NCBI GenBank assembly: GCA_029379225.1
Contig: JAQYWR010000001.1
Coordinates: 62,001-126,000, forward strand
Length of the DNA stretch: 64,000 nt
Reading direction: 5' to 3'
From: Nostoc sp. S4
GTDB lineage: Bacteria; Cyanobacteriota; Cyanobacteriia; Cyanobacteriales; Nostocaceae
The notes under the pieces are model-generated. The model did not search any database, was not told the DNA's origin, and saw nothing but the letters and a program-made list of their open reading frames with translations. The position numbers and the translations under genes were made by a program. Positions 37,182 through 46,657 of this stretch are shown here, in pieces (positions within the stretch are counted from its first letter, which is position 1; each line of letters starts with the position of its first letter).

Positions 37182-38564
37182 ATGACAGGCAAAAACGCAA
37201 GACATAATGCATTTCTGCGGCTAGTGTCTGGAAATGGAGCAGCTTTGGGAGCGGAATCTCGCTTCTCGCTGTCCCCCAGTAAAGAGATAGTAATTGGACG
37301 CGACCCCAGCTGCCAAGTTGTCTTGGATGCCATGACGTACCGAATGGTATCTCGTCGTCATGCGGTAGTTCGCCCCCTGTCTTTATCTCCAGATAGCAAA
37401 TTTAGCTGGGTACTTTGTGATTTGAATAGTGCTAATGGCACTTATTTGAATGGACAACGCTTGTATGAATGTCAAGAATTGCACCCAGGCGATCGCATTT
37501 CTTTAGGTTCTGATGGGCCGCAATACGTTTTTGAGTACGAGTTGACCTCTCAAGCCCCGGTGACAACTATTAACCAACTGACACCACTGCCTTCAGCAAC
37601 GAACTACCACAACCACACGCAATTAAAGCAGCCTGATTCTGTTAGCTTCACTCAGCTTTTTCCGATTATTTCTACTGGTAAAGACTTAACTCGCAAAGCA
37701 TACCTCGTACCAGGAATACTGACTGTAATTTTTGTAGTACTGATGTTTGCGACAGTCGGTCGTCCCCAAGCGAATCAAGTGATCGTCGCCACTTACATTG
37801 CCTTCGCTGCCTATTATTTTGTTTATCAACTTTGCGGTAAACAAAAGCCGTGGTGGGTGCTAATGGCTACAGCAATGGGTACGACGCTGATTTTGCTCAG
37901 TCCGCTATTGGATTTCTTCATCTTCGTGTTTCGCGGTCTATTGCCTGGAAACTTGCCCTCACCCCAAGAATCTACCACCTTCACAGAGTTGCTGGTACGG
38001 ATGTTTTTTGGTGCTGGGTTGATGGAAGAATTACTTAAAGCATTGCCTGTACTTGGAGCATTTGCCATCGGAAGAATCTTGTCTTCACCTTGGCGGGAAC
38101 GTGTAGGCATTTGGGAACCTCTAGATGGTATCCTCCTGGGAACGGCTTCTGCTGTGGGTTTCACTTTATTGGAAACTCTCGGTCAATATGTGCCGGATAT
38201 CACTCAAAATGTCACGCAACAAGTAGGTATCGGCGCTGCTGGTCAACTGGCGGGTTTGCAACTGCTAATTCCGCGAATTTTAGGCTCTGTAGCTGGACAC
38301 ATGGCTTACAGTGGCTATTTAGGCTATTTTATCGGTTTGGCTGTCCTCAAGCCCAGTAGAAGTTGGCAAATTCTTTCTATTGGTTATCTGAGTGCTGCTG
38401 CACTCCACGCTTTGTGGAATGCTACCGGCTCGATTAATGCCTTGCTGTTAGTTGTTGTTGGAGTGTTATCTTACGCCTTTTTGATGGCGGCAATTCTCAA
38501 AGCACGGGCGCTTTCACCAACACGATCGCAAAACTTTGCTACCCGATTTCTTGGTCCCAAATAA
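37182..38564 (+). CDS. FHA domain fused to PrsW-family intramembrane protease
   Basis: A 460-aa protein. Residues about 33-115 form an FHA phosphothreonine-binding domain (VIGRDPSCQVVL, SRRHAVV, NSANGTYLNGQRL). After a linker, membrane helices begin near 170. The PrsW-type segments are MEELLKALPVL (the paired glutamates), EPLDGILLGTASAVGFTLLE, GSVAGHMAYSGYLGY and ALHALWNATG with the conserved His. PrsW proteases in Bacillus start the degradation of anti-sigma factors. Here cleavage could be gated by a phosphorylated partner. It is convergent with a minus-strand set of CHAT-FHA and PP2C genes. Confidence 0.92.
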   Translation: MTGKNARHNAFLRLVSGNGAALGAESRFSLSPSKEIVIGRDPSCQVVLDAMTYRMVSRRHAVVRPLSLSPDSKFSWVLCDLNSANGTYLNGQRLYECQELHPGDRISLGSDGPQYVFEYELTSQAPVTTINQLTPLPSATNYHNHTQLKQPDSVSFTQLFPIISTGKDLTRKAYLVPGILTVIFVVLMFATVGRPQANQVIVATYIAFAAYYFVYQLCGKQKPWWVLMATAMGTTLILLSPLLDFFIFVFRGLLPGNLPSPQESTTFTELLVRMFFGAGLMEELLKALPVLGAFAIGRILSSPWRERVGIWEPLDGILLGTASAVGFTLLETLGQYVPDITQNVTQQVGIGAAGQLAGLQLLIPRILGSVAGHMAYSGYLGYFIGLAVLKPSRSWQILSIGYLSAAALHALWNATGSINALLLVVVGVLSYAFLMAAILKARALSPTRSQNFATRFLGPK

Positions 38565-38856
38565 CGGATCGGGGGAATGGGGGGATGAGGGAGTTCTTGA
38601 AGCTTTTGAAGTAGAGTCAGAATAACCCCTAACTTAGCACTGGCAATGCCCAATTCCCAATTCCTAATAACCATTGAATATGTATGTCTTGGGATAGATG
38701 GTTTAATTCTCTAATTAACCTATTGTTAGTCTAATCTACTATCGCTATACTGAAAAACTAAGAATTTGGGAGCGTTTAAAAGGCAAGACAATATTAGCAG
38801 ATAAATTTACCTGTCTAAAAAATTTATTTATTCTAAAAAGAAATAGTCAACTATAG

Positions 38857-39504
38857 CTACGATTCAGATTTGTATTTGTCAAGTTGAGTTAAAGCATAAT
38901 AAGCGATCGCCAAACTAACCTTGGCTTGCTCTATCTCTGATAAAGCTGTCCACTCGCTATTATCAATGTTACTAATGGTAGGTGTTGGGTTATGTGATTC
39001 ACTACTTCGCATAGCATAAGCGAAAGGACGAGCTAAGACTAAAAGATCCTCTGCTCCCCAAGTTGGTAGTACTGTTTGAACGCACTCAACAAGTTGTTCG
39101 CCTCTAAATTGCTGAGGAGAAAATATCTCAGCAGCTTTGGCAGCAATGGTGTTGAGTAATGTCTGAGGAACGCAACTACAAAAAGTATTACGTAATGTTT
39201 CTTGGAGATTAAGGACTAGAGACTGTTGGGGATGGTGATTATGGCTCTCATTAAAACAGACGTCAGACCAAAGCGTGTCTAAATGGTGATAAAAATCCTG
39301 CGATCGCCTTGTCAGTTCTTCATCGATTAAATCTTGCATCCCCAACTCTTGTTCTAATTGTTGAAAATAAGCTTCTGACTCTTCATCAGCCGGATTCCAA
39401 GGATAAGTAGCATCATCTGGTTCTAGCAAGGCTTCTAAAAATTCTAAATCTACTTGAGACTCGAAAGAAGAAAAAGCATCTGAGCCATTAATTTTATTAG
39501 TCAT
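38857..39504 (-). CDS. hypothetical protein
   Basis: A 215-aa acidic, soluble protein that I do not recognise. It begins with a disordered acidic stretch (DAFSSFESQVDLEFLEALLE, then PADEESEAYF). It then appears helical (LNTIAAKAAEIFSPQQF, TWGAEDLLVLARPFAYAMR, EQAKVSLAIAYYALTQL). Several Cys residues occur but form no metal motif. It is co-oriented with and 144 bp downstream of the CHAT-FHA gene, so it may be part of that unit. Confidence 0.7.
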   Translation of the reverse strand: MTNKINGSDAFSSFESQVDLEFLEALLEPDDATYPWNPADEESEAYFQQLEQELGMQDLIDEELTRRSQDFYHHLDTLWSDVCFNESHNHHPQQSLVLNLQETLRNTFCSCVPQTLLNTIAAKAAEIFSPQQFRGEQLVECVQTVLPTWGAEDLLVLARPFAYAMRSSESHNPTPTISNIDNSEWTALSEIEQAKVSLAIAYYALTQLDKYKSES

Positions 39505-39648
39505 TTATTTGCCTCATGATTATTTGGTAGTATTGACAGCTACAACCGCCCAGAAGAGATTTCCGCAAAAAAGTTGATTTTCTCGAAAGTAAAAACAGAT
39601 TTTTAAAATTGATACTAAAGACTAATATAAATTTTTGCAATAGCTCTA

Positions 39649-41229
39649 TTAGGAGTCTTCAATAATAAACTCCCAGGTTTCACCTTTAGCACTTCCAAAC
39701 TTTAACTGCATACCGGATTTCAAGGGGACTTCCTCTCGGAGGATTTGTTGCCAGCCATTAGGGCCTAAAAACCACGTTGTCCCGTAGGTAGAAAAATCTT
39801 GCAAATAATAAGTTCGCACTAGCGTAGCATCAGTCAAAGTATTGCGGCAGAATATTTCAGCGTGGCGTTTAGAAACCGACGGTTCCGGAATGACAATATC
39901 ATTATCTTTAGTGCGACCGATGCGAGTGACTCCATAACGCAATAACCAGGTTTTATCTTTTGAAGAGAGCGATCGCAAACTTGCACTAGGAACCACCGAA
40001 TCTAGATCGGGAATGGCTGTGTCTGGTAATTCAGTAATTCCTTCATCTAGGTTCTTAATCAGTTCGCCATCAAAATCTGGGTGTAAGTAAAGAACGGGCA
40101 AAGTCCAAGCAGGTTGATTGAATCTATATAGCGTTAATAATTCTTTTCTAGCTTGGGTGACAGCTTCATCAATTGGCTGATACAATCGCAAAGCTTCAGC
40201 AAAGGCTTGAATAAAACTGTGGCTTTCGTGGTCAGCGATTTCATCGCGCATCCCCAAAACCGCTGGTAGACCATGCCTAATTAATACTTCTGCTAAGCTG
40301 CTGGTAGGTATTGCTTGATGATTGCTGGCAGCTGGTTGCGCCCCCCAACAGGCGTTGAAAACTGCTAGCTTTACACCAGTACGGGTCAATGCTTGAGCTA
40401 ATTCTATACCGTTGAGTGTCATGTCTGGCCGCAAAAACAGTAACCCACCGTCTGGGTCTGGCAAACCATGACCAGCATAAAAGAAAACATTATATGTTTT
40501 GGTTTCTAGTTCTTGAATTAACTCCTCTGGAGTTGGTTGTAGGAGTTGATTGACCATGCAGGGTGCATATCTTTGGGAATTACTACCCACTGGAGTATCA
40601 ACAAGAGTTTGCTGTAAAATCAGCGCTTCTTGTTCTAATTGGAGGTTGTCATCATGACCTAAAACCAACAGGATATTTAAAGCTTGGTCAGTTCGTAAAT
40701 ATGGTAAGGGATCGACTTCACTGCTGGTGCGACTAAATAGCAAATCTTGGGAAAGGGACATAGCCGATTGACCAGGCTCGCGCTGCATAATTTCCCAAGG
40801 TAGAGCAATCAGATCTGGGTCGCGAATTTCCAGTCGAAAGCGCAAGCGTGTATGCTGACCCATAGCAATGCCGCGACTGCGTTCTAGACTACCGAGAATT
40901 TGTCCATCGAATACCCAACGCCATAAATTCATTCCTAAGTATTGCATCAGACGACTGCTGTAAGGGCCGGTGGTCTGACCTGAAGGCAATGAAATCGCAT
41001 CAATGGACAATGGGTTGCTGTAAGGAGGTGTTGAGTTTGGAGGAAGATCTAAACGACTATGACCAGCAAACATCTGCTGCCATTCTTGCCACACTTGGGT
41101 GAGTTCAACAGGCCACATACAGTCACGTAAAACATAGCCACTGGGATAGGGAGCCTTGACCACCCAAATGGCGAAGTTGTCAGTGCCAGTATTTATGAGA
41201 CGGGCGATCGCCAAATTCAGGGATGGCAT
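39649..41229 (-). CDS. CHAT caspase-like domain fused to FHA domain
   Basis: A 526-aa protein. The N-terminal region is the usual CHAT-associated segment; the CHAT domain has the catalytic His254 (VFFYAGHG) and Cys294 (VFNACWGAQ) with normal spacing. Residues about 425-505 form an FHA domain (YGVTRIGRTKDNDIVIPEP, SVSKRHAEIF, FSTYGTTWFLGPNGW). No STAND NTPase or membrane helix is present. A protease-like domain joined to a phosphothreonine reader suggests recruitment to phosphorylated proteins. The PP2C gene lies 302 bp upstream on the same strand. It resembles HetF only in the CHAT domain and is not HetF by architecture. Confidence 0.92.
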   Translation of the reverse strand: MPSLNLAIARLINTGTDNFAIWVVKAPYPSGYVLRDCMWPVELTQVWQEWQQMFAGHSRLDLPPNSTPPYSNPLSIDAISLPSGQTTGPYSSRLMQYLGMNLWRWVFDGQILGSLERSRGIAMGQHTRLRFRLEIRDPDLIALPWEIMQREPGQSAMSLSQDLLFSRTSSEVDPLPYLRTDQALNILLVLGHDDNLQLEQEALILQQTLVDTPVGSNSQRYAPCMVNQLLQPTPEELIQELETKTYNVFFYAGHGLPDPDGGLLFLRPDMTLNGIELAQALTRTGVKLAVFNACWGAQPAASNHQAIPTSSLAEVLIRHGLPAVLGMRDEIADHESHSFIQAFAEALRLYQPIDEAVTQARKELLTLYRFNQPAWTLPVLYLHPDFDGELIKNLDEGITELPDTAIPDLDSVVPSASLRSLSSKDKTWLLRYGVTRIGRTKDNDIVIPEPSVSKRHAEIFCRNTLTDATLVRTYYLQDFSTYGTTWFLGPNGWQQILREEVPLKSGMQLKFGSAKGETWEFIIEDS

Positions 41230-41531
41230 GGATTCATAAAACTAAAAGCTAAAAATAAATAATTTCAGAAGAATTCATCAGCCAGAATTTAGAATTGAGA
41301 ATTAATTAGTGGGGGATTGAAACCCACAACTGATTGCTTTGTACTAAGTCATAGATTACACGCGAGTGTTTCACCGTTTATTCATCAGCCAGTCGTAAAA
41401 AATTCATACTGAATTCTCTATTCATAACAGTTCTTTAAGGTAAAATTTTTGACTTTTTTACCTTGTCAGTTTTTTACTCTGGTTGTTACCTGTTATTATT
41501 CCAGGTTTTTACTAGTTTATCGACTATTTAT
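41230..41531. other. 302-bp intergenic region
   Basis: A small hairpin GTGGG GGATTGAAA CCCAC lies at about 41311-41329. The rest is AT-rich, without a visible gene. It separates the PP2C and CHAT-FHA genes and should carry either a promoter for the latter or read-through sequence. Confidence 0.45.
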
Positions 41532-43790
41532 CTAAGTTGGACTGGTGTCAGGTGGTTGAGTAATTGGTGGCTGAGTGACAGGTTTGCATGGATTGGGTGC
41601 ATCTGATGGTAAAACTGAGACTCCAAAACCGTTCAGCTGGGAAAATTTAATCGATACCTTTTCGTCTGGTTTAAGCCCAGGTTTTGATGGAGATGGTAAT
41701 TGGGAGGGTGCTGGAGTTGGCGTACCTTTATTGGTACAGATTCGCACATTTACTGAAAAATCTCTTGATGCAGGTTTGGGATTTGGTTCGGTGTCGATAA
41801 CTTCTAAAAAACTTTTAGCAGGAAGCGGTTGGTTGTTTGCTAGGGGGATTTGCTTGTTGGTTTGAATTACCCAGCCAGGAGCAAGGTTACTAAGGCTTCG
41901 CGGTGGCTGTGTAGGTGCAACAATAGGACTTTGAGTTGGCGTAGAATTGGATGATACAAATGGAAGTCCTGATTGCGATCGCAATTGTTGGACGAACAAT
42001 CCCACAGCACCCGCTGTTAGTACAAATAGTAAGGGAACTATCCACTGTAGCGGTAATTGGCGAGTTTTAGCTGGTTGATTTTCCTCAATTACCTGAGTTT
42101 TGTGGTTTGGGCTACTTAAAACTGACGTATCTGTACTTCTAGATGCCAAATCTACAGTTTTTCCGGAGTAGCTTTCGGGAATGACTGCTTTGATGACGAT
42201 CTCTGGTTCCCAGTATTGGACTTGATAGTGTACTAAACCGACGGTGACATTATCGTGTCCGTTTTTCGTATTAGCGATTTCTATTAATCTATCTGCAACA
42301 TTGGTGATGTTTGTCTCTCCAAGCAAAATCGGCAAGATTTCTGTTTCCCAGTACTCTTCTACGCGATCGAAATCACTTAAACCATCGGAGGTGAGCAGAA
42401 AAACTGCATCTTCATCGAGCATAAACCGTGCAGATGTGGGATGCAGTGAAGTGCTAGGACCCATCCCCAAAGCTTGGACGAGAGAGCCTGCGGAACTTTG
42501 TTGCACAGCCTCGCGGTAAATAGCATAACCTAGCCGCACTTCCCGCGAAGCAACATCATCATCAAGGGTAACTTGATAACAGCCCTGGCGTGTAATCCAG
42601 TAAGCACGACTATCACCTACGTGGGTAACGTACATTTCGTGAGCCACAGGCAATGCCATGACTAAAGTTGTGCCCATGCGCTGACGCCCTTGGCGATTTT
42701 CACTGTCATTGCGCTGACTAATTTTGTCATTAGCCATTGCCACTGCTTTTTCTAAGTCATTCAGCAGTAATGAGGGGTCTATGTGGTCGTAGGGAACTTT
42801 GGTGAGTTGCTGTACCTGCTGTTGAATTGTTTCAATGGCTAAATTTGATGCGACATTGCCACCCTCGTGTCCGCCGATACCATCACAGACAATTGCCAAG
42901 GCTGTAGGCTGGGGTGGTTTGCTCACCAGAGTACCACTGGGTGGACTACACGCGTCTTCGTTGCGTTGGCGACTTGGCCCAGTATCGGTTTTAGTGATAA
43001 TTTTGATTGTAGGTGTTTGCGATCGCCCTAACCCAGCCAGTCCACGATCTAAAACTGCGATTAATTGTTCCGGTGAGTGAATCTCTCCCTGGATCAGGGA
43101 AAGGCTAATGCGATCGACAAATTCGGCTACGGCTGGTTTAGCGTTAGCAATCAACTGCTGCCAGAATTTACCTAATTCGGGCAATTCTGGTGATATAGCT
43201 TTGTCAAAACGCAATTCCAACAAACGTACTAACGATCCTTCTACTCGTAATACATAGGAGTCAAGCAAGCTAGAGACGACACCTTCAGTGGCTAGAGGTT
43301 GCCATAAATGAGCTATTTGCCACAACCAATTGAGCTGGCGCATCGATGTAGCATCACGCCAAGCGGCGATCGCTGTTTGGGCTAGATGCACTTGTTGGGT
43401 TTTCTCATCGAACAATAGTGGCGGTTTTTCTAAAAGTAATATGTCTTGTCCTGACGAGTCATTAGCTAGGTGCAGGACTCCATGTACTTGTGGTACGTGT
43501 AAGCGGTAGGGAATGAGTCTTAGATAAGCTCTAGGAATCTGTAAATTCTCTAACTCTGGTGTTAACGTTAATAAACCAGGTTTCGTATCTAATAAAACAA
43601 ATTTATCAACAATTAAATAGCGATCGGCTAATATTTTTCCAGGGTTACCCAAACTCTGACCATCCACCACAGCCCAGAGGTAATTTTTCGGTAGGGGCGT
43701 GGAACATCGCTGGCAAAACTTATGAGTCAGGGGGTTGGCAGCCTGACAATTTTCATGTGGACAGTAGAGCGTTGCCGCATCATTTTCCAT
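41532..43790 (-). CDS. zinc-ribbon - PP2C serine/threonine phosphatase - TM protein
   Basis: A 752-aa protein. An N-terminal zinc ribbon (CPHENC ... CQRC) is followed by about 220 residues that resemble a degenerate kinase-like or regulatory domain (ILADRYLIVDKFVLLDT) without catalytic HRD or DFG motifs. The PP2C domain at about 255-500 is complete: TGPSRQRNEDAC, IVCDGIGGHEGG, THVGDSRAYW, LLTSDGLSD and GHDNVTVGLV, all with the metal-binding Asp residues. A membrane helix near 590 (WIVPLLFVLTAGAVGLFV) is followed by a Pro-rich, probably external tail with RICTNKGTP. It would dephosphorylate Ser/Thr proteins and may be the counterpart of the nearby FHA readers. Confidence 0.92.
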   Translation of the reverse strand: MENDAATLYCPHENCQAANPLTHKFCQRCSTPLPKNYLWAVVDGQSLGNPGKILADRYLIVDKFVLLDTKPGLLTLTPELENLQIPRAYLRLIPYRLHVPQVHGVLHLANDSSGQDILLLEKPPLLFDEKTQQVHLAQTAIAAWRDATSMRQLNWLWQIAHLWQPLATEGVVSSLLDSYVLRVEGSLVRLLELRFDKAISPELPELGKFWQQLIANAKPAVAEFVDRISLSLIQGEIHSPEQLIAVLDRGLAGLGRSQTPTIKIITKTDTGPSRQRNEDACSPPSGTLVSKPPQPTALAIVCDGIGGHEGGNVASNLAIETIQQQVQQLTKVPYDHIDPSLLLNDLEKAVAMANDKISQRNDSENRQGRQRMGTTLVMALPVAHEMYVTHVGDSRAYWITRQGCYQVTLDDDVASREVRLGYAIYREAVQQSSAGSLVQALGMGPSTSLHPTSARFMLDEDAVFLLTSDGLSDFDRVEEYWETEILPILLGETNITNVADRLIEIANTKNGHDNVTVGLVHYQVQYWEPEIVIKAVIPESYSGKTVDLASRSTDTSVLSSPNHKTQVIEENQPAKTRQLPLQWIVPLLFVLTAGAVGLFVQQLRSQSGLPFVSSNSTPTQSPIVAPTQPPRSLSNLAPGWVIQTNKQIPLANNQPLPAKSFLEVIDTEPNPKPASRDFSVNVRICTNKGTPTPAPSQLPSPSKPGLKPDEKVSIKFSQLNGFGVSVLPSDAPNPCKPVTQPPITQPPDTSPT

Positions 43791-44474
43791 AGTTTTCCCA
43801 CCGATCGGCGATTGGCAATTTCTTTAACAGCATTTGTAGGGACAATCTAAACCGCTCATCTTGCTTAAACTTGATATATCCAGACTTTAAATGATGATTT
43901 TAGCTGGCGGTTATCAGCAGGTGCTAATACTTAACTTATCTAAAGAATATGCTCCCAAGTTAACCCTACAGCCCCATCATAGCTTCTATTGCTCTATGAC
44001 TCTCCATCACCAAAGCAACTAACTCCAACCCTGTCACCAAAGCATAACTCAAGCAGAACTGTGTTATTTGCTCTTACTAAATTACTCCATGTTCAATAGG
44101 CAGATAATATTGGTATTTATCTAGTTTATAAGTAGGATAGCAATAATTAACTTTAATTAAGAATTAAGATATAGTAATCGGCTTTGGATTTTAAACTTAA
44201 TTTGCGTGGCTAGGGAATAGGGCATCAGCCTTTTCGAGTTAAGAGCGAGTTTTTTAGTGCAATCAAATACGAGTAAGCTATTGGGCGTTTAAATTACACA
44301 ATCAGTTCCTAAGTTGGTTGACTGCTGACGGTTAACACTCAACAGTCAACAGGAGCGAGTGCGTTGGACGGGTTAAGAGGCTTGTTCGCGTAGCGTCTTT
44401 GATAGGAGAAGCAACTGGCTCTCAACACGAAAAAATGTGTTGCGTTAGATGCAAAGGCAGCTTAGTTCTCTACT
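43791..44474. other. 684-bp intergenic region with repeat fragments
   Basis: I see no gene. Fragments of dispersed repeats occur near 44321-44362 (a TGACTGCTGACGGTTAACAC piece answered by TCAACAGTCAACAG) and near 44381-44400 (TTCGCGTAGCGTCTTTGATA). The first part carries the promoter of the PP2C gene; the right end is the 3' region of ndhM. Confidence 0.45.
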
Positions 44475-44834
44475 TTATTGCTTGTCGTCAATTGCAACTT
44501 GGGGGATTCCCATGCTGTAGTTGGTAACACGGGCAGAGAGATTGTAGCTGATTTCACCGAGTTGCAGGAGCGATCGCAGATAATGCTCCAAGTCAGACCC
44601 GACGCGGCGTAAGTTATAGTCTGTGAGGTCTGCGCCACTAGATGCTTCTACTAGTTCATCAAATTTTCGATAAACCTTTTGCAGCGCATCTTCATTCCAG
44701 TTGAATTCGTTGTCTGGGTCAATATCTAACGTTAAAACTTGATCGCTCGAAACTAGTTCGCCATCTTGGTCAATTTCAGCCGCAAAAATGCGGATGTGCC
44801 GAGTTGTGGACTTGAGCAGCATCGGGTTATCCAT
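44475..44834 (-). CDS. ndhM: NDH-1 complex subunit M
   Basis: A 119-aa subunit of the cyanobacterial photosynthetic NDH-1 complex, located on the cytoplasmic side. It is recognised by MLLKSTTRHIRIFAAEI, LDIDPDNEFNWNEDAL, KVYRKFDELVE, DLTDYNLRRVGSDLEHYLRS and GEISYNLSARVTNYSMG. The first four residues (MDNP) may be extra: the ATG at the fifth codon gives the more usual N-terminus. Its long AT-rich upstream region is separate from the rightward small gene. Confidence 0.95.
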   Translation of the reverse strand: MDNPMLLKSTTRHIRIFAAEIDQDGELVSSDQVLTLDIDPDNEFNWNEDALQKVYRKFDELVEASSGADLTDYNLRRVGSDLEHYLRSLLQLGEISYNLSARVTNYSMGIPQVAIDDKQ

Positions 44835-45726
44835 AAAAAGGTGTAAGATTTGGGTGAATTACACTGAAATTATTGTAAACGCTATATTCAAGCTTGAATG
44901 CTTTTAATTTACAAGCTTTGAGAGCAGTTTCAATAGAGTATATTGAATTAACATAAGTAAAAATATTGCTTGTACTGATTACTGTTTGACTTGTTGTTAG
45001 TAGTTGAAGTTGCAATTAGCTACTAGTACTGACAGTACCCTCAGAATTTTCACACCACAATTAATGAGTAGAGAATTTTTATTTAGGAAGACAAACGATG
45101 TCTGAGTGGTATGCTGTTGTTGCCTATTGCTAAGGTTTTTGTATTTATTAAGTCTAAAAGATACTAGGATAAAGTCTTTTGCTGGAATAATTTGATCTGT
45201 GTACATTTTTGTTCGAGAAGAAAAATTTTTACTTTAATAGCTATATTGCTCAATTTCTCATAAATTTACTCTTGAAAAAAAACGTACATCTAGTAGTTTC
45301 ACGGAATAACGCTACACAGACCTCTGGGATTAATAAAAATCAAAAAAATCAGCGCTTTTACTTACGTACAAACACCAGAAATCAAGTAATAAGTCAAACT
45401 GTTATTGACGTTCAGATAAAGTTGATGTAAAAAGCTTTAAAAAGCTCGGACAACTTCTTACAGAAACTTTATTGTGTAGAATCTTAAAAACTGAATAATA
45501 GTTATGGCTTACCATAAGCTACATCTGGCACAGTGACATCGAAATCTAGACAATGAAAATTGAGCTTGAAAATAAAACACAGGAGAGTGAAATGGAATAC
45601 ATTGGTGTTTGATGAAGAAAAATTCTTAATTCAAGCACTTTGGATTCAAAAAAGATATAAAGAACTTTTTGCTGGACATCTACCTCCTTAACCTCATGAC
45701 TACTAAGTAAAGGAATCTCAATAGCT
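44835..45726. other. 892-bp AT-rich intergenic region
   Basis: The longest gap in the right half. Open frames here (for example about 45209-45430 plus) have AT-driven composition and no family resemblance, so I do not call them. The left end is the ndhM promoter region; the right end holds AAGGA 5' of the small gene at 45727. No repeat array, tRNA or riboswitch is visible to me. Confidence 0.45.
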
Positions 45727-46011
45727 ATGAACTCCAAAGCATTACCACGCCAGATCAATAATCTCGAAGTAGGTGTTTATGAGTGCGAAATACATCTCAA
45801 ATTTCGGTTGATTGAAGAAAAGAGTCTATTGGGCGATCGCGAGCAACTCTTACAAGTGCTGCTCGATGCTTTGACCGAGGGTTCTGATGATTTTCTGGAA
45901 ACGCTCCAAGCGTCTGTTAAAGCGCAGGAAGTATCAGAGTTCAAAGCCTCACCTCAAATGCGACGCCAGCTAATGCGCTTGCGTAATGCTGCTGAAAATC
46001 CCCAAAGTTAA
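45727..46011 (+). CDS. small conserved hypothetical protein
   Basis: A 94-aa soluble, acidic-basic helical protein (INNLEVGVYECEIHLKFRLI, REQLLQVLLDALTEGSDD, FLETLQASVKAQEV, SPQMRRQLMRLRNAAE). An AAGGA ribosome binding site lies about 12 nt before the ATG. The even composition and balanced codons support a real gene. I do not recognise the family; it looks like a small cyanobacterial regulator or adaptor. It is divergent from ndhM and convergent with the response regulator. Confidence 0.65.
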   Translation: MNSKALPRQINNLEVGVYECEIHLKFRLIEEKSLLGDREQLLQVLLDALTEGSDDFLETLQASVKAQEVSEFKASPQMRRQLMRLRNAAENPQS

Positions 46012-46657
46012 AGGTGTAATTTAAGTAGTGAAAAGTTGGGAATTAAGTATCAAATCAAATAGCGATCTTACACCCCCGTTGCAATAAAAACTAAGCAGTA
46101 AGTAGAATTCATCAAATAATTTTGATTTCTACATTTGTAAAAGTCTTTAGCAGCATGAAATCCCAGGAACAGTTTCCTTAATGAAAAAGTTTGTAGCAAA
46201 GGTTACTGGTAGAATCTCAAAGCAAATTCAGCCGGGTGCATTTTACCGAGTTAACATCAAAACATAGGGGCAAAAACAAAACCCTGTGTCTTTACAGATG
46301 GAGCGTTGGACAACAGGTGTAAATCAAATGAAAATCTAAAAGACCAAAGTAAAAATAAATAACTTTTCTTTCGGCTTTTTGCTTTAGCTTAAATGCCCGA
46401 TTTGCTGAAATACTTATGTTTTATCTATTACTGGTAATGGGTTATTGTTTAGCAGCTAGTGACCTGTTACTAATTGCGCTATGAGGAGGGGAGTGGGGAA
46501 ATGGGGAGATAGGGAGTGTAGGAGGTGTGGAGAGTGTGGGGAGAGAGGGGGGCAAGATTTCTTCCCCATCCTCCCACACCTCCTTTTCCTCCCACACTTC
46601 CCACACTTCCCACACTTCCCTCTCCTCCCACCCCTTCCTATGCCCCATGCCCAATGC
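46012..46657. repeat. 646-bp gap with large G-rich/C-rich inverted repeat
   Basis: No gene is visible. At about 46481-46635 a long purine-rich arm (GGGGAGTGGGGAAATGGGGA, then GGAGGTGTGGAGAGTGTGGG) is followed by a pyrimidine-rich arm with CCTCCCACACCTCC and a tandem 9-mer CACACTTCC. Together they form an imperfect palindrome. It lies directly after the response regulator gene and would make a large hairpin at the 3' end of its message. Confidence 0.65.

Noticed and set aside
39649..41229. HetF
   Set aside because: Only the CHAT domain is shared; the C-terminal FHA domain and the length (526 aa) do not fit HetF.
45209..45430. 73-aa plus-strand frame in the ndhM upstream gap
   Set aside because: AT-driven composition with many Asn, Lys and Phe codons, no ribosome binding site and no recognisable pattern.
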